The position numbers and the translations under genes were made by a program. The notes below the pieces were generated by a model. It was not told the DNA's origin and made no database searches. It saw only the letters and a program-made list of their open reading frames with translations. Below are positions 62,713-64,000 of a stretch of 64,000 bases of DNA, piece after piece. Location: NCBI RefSeq assembly GCF_000143415.4, contig NW_003314303.1:172645-236644 (forward strand). The letters are read 5' to 3'. The DNA comes from Selaginella moellendorffii (lineage: Eukaryota; Streptophyta; Lycopodiopsida; Selaginellales; Selaginellaceae). The first letter of the stretch is position 1, and each line of letters opens with the position of its first letter.

Positions 62713-64000
62713 TTAGTCCTCGCCATAGTTCCTCCGGCCGCCATAGCCAGTGTAGCCTTCGCTCTTGTCTTCCCCGTACTTCTTCCGGCCTCCATAGCCG
62801 CCATAGCCTTCGCCATCGCCTTCTTCGTACTTCTTCCGGCCTCCATAGCCTTCTTCACTCTCTTCTTCCCCGTATTTCTTTCGACCACTGCCATATCCTC
62901 CACCGCCATAGCCTTCGCCTTCCTCGTCGCCACCATACTTCTTTCGTCCTCCATAGCCTTCGCTCTCTTCATCTCCACCGTACTTCTTTCCTCCTCCATA
63001 GCCTTCGCTCTCTTCAACGTCATCACCATACTTCTTTCGCCCTCCATAGCCTTCGGTCACTCCAACGTCTTCTCCATACTTCTTTCGCCCTCCATAGCCT
63101 TCAGTCACTTCCTCGTCACCACCATACTTCTTTCGCCCTCCATAGCCTTCGCTCTCTTCAACGTCGCCACCATACTTCTTTCGCCCTCCATAGCCTTCGC
63201 TCTCTTCCTCCTCGCCACCATACTTCTTTCGCCCTCCATAGCCTTCGGTCTCTTCACCGTCGCCACCATACTTCTTTCGCCCTCCATAGCCTTCGGTCTC
63301 TTCAACGTCCCCACCATACTTCTTTCGCCCTCCATAGCCTTCGGTCTCTTCAACGTCGCCACCATACTTCTTGCGCCCTCCATAACCTTCGGTCTCTTCC
63401 TCCTCGCCACCATACTTCTTTCGCCCTCCATAGCCTTCGGTCTCTTCATCGTCCCCACCATACTTCTTTCGCCCTCCATAGCCTTCGGTCTCTTCATCGT
63501 CCCCACCATACTTCTTTCGCCCTCCATAGCCTTCGGTCTCTTCAACGTCGCCACCATACTTCTTCCGTCCTCCATAGCCTTCGCTCTCTTCCTCCTCTCC
63601 AACATACTTCTTTCGTCCTCCATAACCTTCGCTCGCTTCATCGTCTCCACCATACTTGTTTCGTCCTCCATAGCCCTCGCTCTCCTCCTCATCGCCGCCA
63701 TACTTCTTTCTTCCTCCGTAGCCCTCGGTCCCCTCCTCGCCACCACCACCTCCATAGCCACCGCCATAACCCTGGCTCTCCTGTTCCTCACCGTATTTCT
63801 TCCGACCACCACCATACCCGTAGCCTCCGCTCTCCTCGGCACCGTAATTGCCACCACCGTAGCCTTCACTCTCGCCCTGCCCACCACCATAGCCTACATT
63901 CCCAGATCCATACTCACTCCCTCCGCCATAGCCAGATCCATCATACCCAGATGAATGCCCGCCATAGCTACTCTTCCCCTGGCCATGGCCGTAGTAAGAA
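62713..64000 (-). CDS. Tyr/Gly/Lys-rich tandem-repeat protein (5' end outside window)
   Basis: The minus strand is open in one frame from the right edge to TAG at 62713, over 420 residues with no internal Met near the edge, so the start lies outside the window. The outer part reads S-Y-Y-G-H-G-Q-G-K-S-S-Y-G-G-H. About eighteen units of 16-17 residues follow, of the form E-(S/T)-E-G-Y-G-G-R-K-K-Y-G-G-(D/E)-x-E, with a more degenerate end. The chain should be intrinsically disordered, and positive R-K-K alternates with acidic residues. The layout recalls the uncharacterised, PLD-linked Arabidopsis protein At5g39570, which also has Y-G and E-rich tandem repeats, but homology is not shown. A role in stress, desiccation or condensates is only a guess. 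Confidence 0.8.
   Translation of the reverse strand, partial: SYYGHGQGKSSYGGHSSGYDGSGYGGGSEYGSGNVGYGGGQGESEGYGGGNYGAEESGGYGYGGGRKKYGEEQESQGYGGGYGGGGGEEGTEGYGGRKKYGGDEEESEGYGGRNKYGGDDEASEGYGGRKKYVGEEEESEGYGGRKKYGGDVEETEGYGGRKKYGGDDEETEGYGGRKKYGGDDEETEGYGGRKKYGGEEEETEGYGGRKKYGGDVEETEGYGGRKKYGGDVEETEGYGGRKKYGGDGEETEGYGGRKKYGGEEEESEGYGGRKKYGGDVEESEGYGGRKKYGGDEEVTEGYGGRKKYGEDVGVTEGYGGRKKYGDDVEESEGYGGGKKYGGDEESEGYGGRKKYGGDEEGEGYGGGGYGSGRKKYGEEESEEGYGGRKKYEEGDGEGYGGYGGRKKYGEDKSEGYTGYGGRRNYGED

Noticed and set aside
63105-63890. Met/Arg/Lys-rich repeat frame on the minus strand
   Set aside because: A frame-shifted reading of the Y-G-G-R-K-K-Y repeats. The Tyr/Gly frame continues open to both sides and gives a sensible protein.

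Overview
The window looks like nuclear DNA of a lycophyte, most likely a Selaginella species. This rests on gene content and gene structure, not on a database match. The genes include plastid photosystem I subunit PsaE, a thylakoid-type PP2C phosphatase and a plastid-type solanesyl diphosphate synthase. Introns are mostly about 50-60 bp. There are several intronless PPR genes built from uniform 31-residue S-type repeats, an arrangement typical of lycophytes. Nuclear tRNA-Arg genes and LTR retrotransposons are interleaved with them.

The left third (1-22 kb) is repeat territory. The tail of an LTR (1-580) has an inverted relative at 11716 to about 13390. Between them lie a decayed LTR retrotransposon (2145-9346, with two ~1.1 kb LTRs and an initiator-Met primer site) and coding-dead internal sequence of a second element on the minus strand. 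A young, apparently intact Ty3/gypsy chromovirus occupies 13736-19338. It has 387-bp LTRs differing at two positions, GCAAT target duplications, and open gag and pol. It carries two striking signals. The predicted 5' end of its own RNA is complementary over 15 nt to the primer-binding position, which suggests Tf1/sushi-like self-priming. A GGGAAAC heptamer followed by a perfect 10-bp stem-loop sits at the gag/pol overlap, a -1 frameshift signal. The element sits inside a decayed minus-strand gene (13408-21972) whose C-terminal part resembles a class I/beta-type methyltransferase. A second broken piece of the same kind lies at 634-1040.

The gene-rich part runs from 23.6 kb to 49 kb. In order it holds an EF-hand Na+/Ca2+ exchanger (NCL, minus), a mitochondrial-type P-class PPR protein, a nepenthesin-like aspartyl protease that has lost its second catalytic motif, a large PPR gene, and tRNA-Arg(TCG) in a small tandem duplication. 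These are followed by a small Ser-rich protein with an N-myristoylation-type start, a TAP38/PPH1-like phosphatase converging on a UNE2-like MFS transporter, psaE, tRNA-Arg(TCU), a PPR gene without a visible start codon, a CTF4/WDHD1 replication-factor gene, and a single-domain Gnk2/DUF26 secreted protein. A truncated PPR pseudogene then leads into about 2.7 kb of AT-rich DNA without genes.

The right end (53-64 kb) has two tandem GH17 beta-1,3-glucanase/X8 genes on the minus strand, one lacking its catalytic nucleophile. After them come a PPR gene with an acidic insertion, a solanesyl diphosphate synthase gene divergent from another PPR gene, and the 3' part of a Tyr/Gly/Lys-rich tandem-repeat protein that runs off the window. 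The genes do not form an operon-like pathway. The recurring themes are organelle RNA metabolism (PPRs), photosynthesis (PsaE, TAP38, plastoquinone side chain) and the cell wall or apoplast (GH17, aspartyl protease, DUF26).
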